Source of the DNA: Vibrio sp. YMD68
Lineage (GTDB): Bacteria; Pseudomonadota; Gammaproteobacteria; Enterobacterales; Vibrionaceae
DNA: 64,000 nucleotides
Direction: 5' to 3'
Assembly: GCF_029958905.1 (NCBI RefSeq)
Contig: NZ_CP124614.1
Location: 1,736,001-1,800,000, forward strand
The notes below the pieces were generated by a model, which did no database searches, was not told where the DNA came from, and saw only the letters and a program-made list of their open reading frames with translations. The translations under genes and the position numbers were made by a program. Below are positions 61,972 through 64,000 of this stretch, piece by piece. Positions within the stretch are counted from its first letter, which is position 1. Each line of letters begins with the position of its first letter.

Positions 61972-63426
61972 TTACCCTATATGGCCCACAGAGTGTAAGA
62001 TCCACACCATAACAAAACTCAATAACACGCCAACTACACCCAGAATCACGCCTACTTTCGCCATTTGATGGGTCTGAACTTGCCCTGTCGCGTGTGCCAA
62101 TGCATTAGGCGGCGTACTGATGGGTAAAGACATGCCCAGCGAAGCGGCAAAAGTGACAACGAGAATCAAGGTTAACTCGCCACCCAAAGGGGTTAAAGAT
62201 GCCATTGAAGCGCCCAGAGCAGCCATGATAGGCATAAGCAAGTTGGCCGTTGCTGTATGAGACATAAAGTTAGCCATGACTAAACATAGGGTCGCCGCGC
62301 CAAATAATACAACGTATGGTGAGTATTCGTCGAACGGGATACTGTGCACCATCAATCTTGCGAGGCCCGTTTTATCTAACGCCAGACCTAACGCGATACC
62401 ACCAGAAACAAGCCACAGAACATCCCACGAGATCTTTTTCAAATCTTCTTTGTTGATAATGCCGGTCAGTGAGAAAATAGCGACCGGGATAAGAGCCACA
62501 GTGTAGGAATTCATGCCGTGAGATGACCCCATCAGCCACAATATGATCGTTGATGCAAAGGTGATGTAAACAATAATCGCTTTTGGCGTTTTCAAAAACT
62601 TGCCTTTGATGCTCAGGTTGATGGTTTTCTGATCGGCTTTATAAATTGACCCGATTAAGAACCACGCCAACGCCATCATAACAACAACGAACGGCACACC
62701 AAACGCCATCCATTCACCAAAGGTTATAAGATTGTCACCCACTAGATATTTCAGCGCGATCGCATTGGGTGGGGTTCCTATGGGTGTGCCTATCCCACCA
62801 ATATTTGCCGCAACGGGTATGCACAATGCAAATGCCACTCTGCCTGGATCTTTAGGGCCAAAAACCGCGATAACTGGCGTCAAAATCGACAGCATCATTG
62901 CGGTTGTCGCCGTATTCGACATAAACATCGAAAAAATGCCGGTAATGAGCATCAATCCGAGCATCACGTACTTAGGGTTTTGCCCAAATGGTTTGAGCAA
63001 TACGCGCGCTAAGTTGACATCTAACCGGTACTTAGTCGCTGCCATTGCAAGGAAGAATCCGCCTAAAAAGAGCATAATGATTGGGCTCGCGAACGTGGCC
63101 ATGATCTCATGATATTGGAGAAGCTCACCAAAATGCGGCTGACCTTCTTCCAAACGAAAGAAGAAGATTCCCTTATTGGACAGCATTAACAGCTCTAAAA
63201 CGATGATCACCACAGACGTCGCATAAATCGGTATTGGCTCAAATACCCAGCACAGGGCGGCGAGTAAGAATATCGCGATGACCCGCTGTTGGATAATCGT
63301 CAAGCCCTCAAATGGAAACGCTGACAAGGGTAAACATAGAATGAACAGAGGGATAATAAGGGGAATGATGTATTTCATATACTGACGCATGGTACGGCAA
63401 CTCTTCCTGAGATTAAGTAACGACAC
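61972..63426 (-). CDS. SLC13/DASS-family anion symporter
   Basis: This 484-residue permease of the divalent anion:sodium symporter family has about 12 membrane helices. The signature SLGMSLPISTPPNALAHATG is near the C-terminus, and an internal repeat, GGIGTPIGTPPNAIALKYL, sits in the first half. It should import dicarboxylates or related anions. The cotranscribed kinase and regulator suggest transporter-linked sensing. A start at 63390 (MRQYMKYI) is also possible. Confidence 0.85.
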   Translation of the reverse strand: MSLLNLRKSCRTMRQYMKYIIPLIIPLFILCLPLSAFPFEGLTIIQQRVIAIFLLAALCWVFEPIPIYATSVVIIVLELLMLSNKGIFFFRLEEGQPHFGELLQYHEIMATFASPIIMLFLGGFFLAMAATKYRLDVNLARVLLKPFGQNPKYVMLGLMLITGIFSMFMSNTATTAMMLSILTPVIAVFGPKDPGRVAFALCIPVAANIGGIGTPIGTPPNAIALKYLVGDNLITFGEWMAFGVPFVVVMMALAWFLIGSIYKADQKTINLSIKGKFLKTPKAIIVYITFASTIILWLMGSSHGMNSYTVALIPVAIFSLTGIINKEDLKKISWDVLWLVSGGIALGLALDKTGLARLMVHSIPFDEYSPYVVLFGAATLCLVMANFMSHTATANLLMPIMAALGASMASLTPLGGELTLILVVTFAASLGMSLPISTPPNALAHATGQVQTHQMAKVGVILGVVGVLLSFVMVWILHSVGHIG

Positions 63427-63612
63427 GATAATGATCCTAGGATCACTAATGGAGTAAATACTCCTTACCTTTAAGTCGTCTATTATTAAGGGGTTGTCAC
63501 TGATTTACTACGCTTGAGATCAATGAAACGTTATTTTTGTCAATGAAGCGTGTCTTGTACGTTGTTTTTCTGTATCCGTTTTTCTCTTTTTCATTCTATG
63601 ATAAAACTCGAT

Positions 63613-63628
63613 ACGCAAACGTTTGCTT
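63613..63628. promoter_or_regulatory. PurR operator before purT
   Basis: ACGCAAACGTTTGCTT matches the gammaproteobacterial PurR box (ACGCAAACGTTTTCNT) almost fully. It lies just downstream of a TATGAT-type -10 element (63597-63602) and 64 bases before the purT start, a usual position for repression by PurR with purines. Confidence 0.85.
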
Positions 63629-63691
63629 TTGTGCCGATAATCAGTATGATCCCCGTCAGAATTTACTACCTGTATTGATAACGAGGTTTTT

Positions 63692-64000
63692 ATGTTTGGT
63701 ACCGCGACAAGTAAAGATGCGACTCGAGTATTGCTTCTTGGATCTGGTGAATTAGGCAAGGAAGTCGCCATAGAATGCCAACGTTTAGGCTTTGAAGTGA
63801 TCGCCTGTGATCGTTATGAAAACGCACCAGCAATGCAAGTGGCTCACCGTAGCCATGTTCTTGATATGCTCGATGGCGACGCGCTTCAAACCATTATCGA
63901 ACAAGAAAAGCCGGACTATGTGGTCCCTGAAATTGAAGCTATCGCAACCGACAAATTAGTTGAACTTGAAGCTCAAGGTCTCAATGTCGTCCCAACTGCG
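63692..64000 (+). CDS. purT: Formate-dependent GAR transformylase PurT, 5' part
   Basis: The first 103 codons are seen and the gene leaves the window at the right edge. The start [30 protein letters not shown] and the [20 protein letters not shown] and [16 protein letters not shown] stretches identify the ATP-grasp enzyme PurT, which uses formate and ATP to formylate glycinamide ribonucleotide. The RBS ACGAGG precedes the ATG. Confidence 0.93.
   Translation, partial: MFGTATSKDATRVLLLGSGELGKEVAIECQRLGFEVIACDRYENAPAMQVAHRSHVLDMLDGDALQTIIEQEKPDYVVPEIEAIATDKLVELEAQGLNVVPTA

Overview
The window is chromosomal DNA of a marine gammaproteobacterium of the Vibrionaceae. The main grounds are a near-complete syp exopolysaccharide locus in the order known from Vibrio fischeri, Vibrio-like versions of sbcB, yohJ/yohK, cdd and purT, and sigma-54, PurR and LexA sites of gammaproteobacterial type. 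I do not attempt a species call. No rRNA, tRNA or CRISPR array was seen.

Region 1 (1-12.6 kb) is the distal syp locus: the end of the sigma-54 activator sypG, then sypH, sypI, sypK, sypL, sypM, sypN, sypO, sypP, sypQ and sypR. A sypJ gene is absent. Three sigma-54 promoters (before sypI, sypM and sypP) are each preceded by a palindrome of the form TTCTCA-N3-TGAGAR, about 70-80 bp upstream, which fits SypG enhancer sites. The genes form a coherent export system: initiating sugar transferase (R), glycosyltransferases (H, I, N, P, Q), acetyltransferase (M), flippase (K), polymerase/ligase (L) and chain-length regulator (O).

Region 2 (12.9-30 kb) is mostly housekeeping and accessory metabolism: a MazG-like pyrophosphohydrolase, btuCD vitamin B12 import, astE, a pepF-type peptidase, the cobT-cobS-cobU-cobC cobalamin-assembly cluster, a fasciclin-domain protein, several small membrane proteins, oxidoreductases and two lipoproteins. 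Many intergenic gaps carry degenerate tandem repeats with a period near 15 bp that abut or overlap stop codons.

Region 3 (29.5-41.6 kb) is a C-P lyase operon, phnCDEFGHIJKLMNP, followed upstream by phnA/yjdM. Three copies of a TTATCTAGAYAA palindrome (two before phnC, one before phnF) look like PhnF operators. Several Phn proteins carry short tandem-repeat expansions near their ends.

Region 4 (41.8-44.6 kb) has trxC and a secreted M60-type (AcfD/enhancin-like) metalloprotease with a chitin-binding-like module and two PKD-like domains.

Region 5 (44.8-54.5 kb) is an AT-rich integrative element inserted in the 5' end of sbcB. A perfect 23-bp direct repeat flanks it. The left copy lies in the orphaned original 5' end of sbcB, and the right copy lies in the intact gene, which now has an element-supplied start. 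The integrase is a decayed pseudogene. The cargo looks like a defence island: (a) a two-gene unit of a cytosolic protein plus a four-helix membrane protein behind a LexA box; (b) a frameshifted DUF6035/CoiA-like nuclease; (c) two orphan genes; (d) a second, truncated integrase; and (e) a three-gene operon joining a TIGR02391/Ymh-like protein, a PD-(D/E)XK nuclease with an EVE/PUA-like tail, and a membrane-anchored NERD nuclease. Units (a) and (e) are the best candidates for undescribed systems.

Region 6 (54.5-64 kb) returns to the core genome: sbcB, yohJ/yohK, cdd, a TetR regulator divergent from a short-chain dehydrogenase with a palindromic operator between them, an SLC13 transporter-histidine kinase-response regulator operon, and the start of purT with a PurR box.
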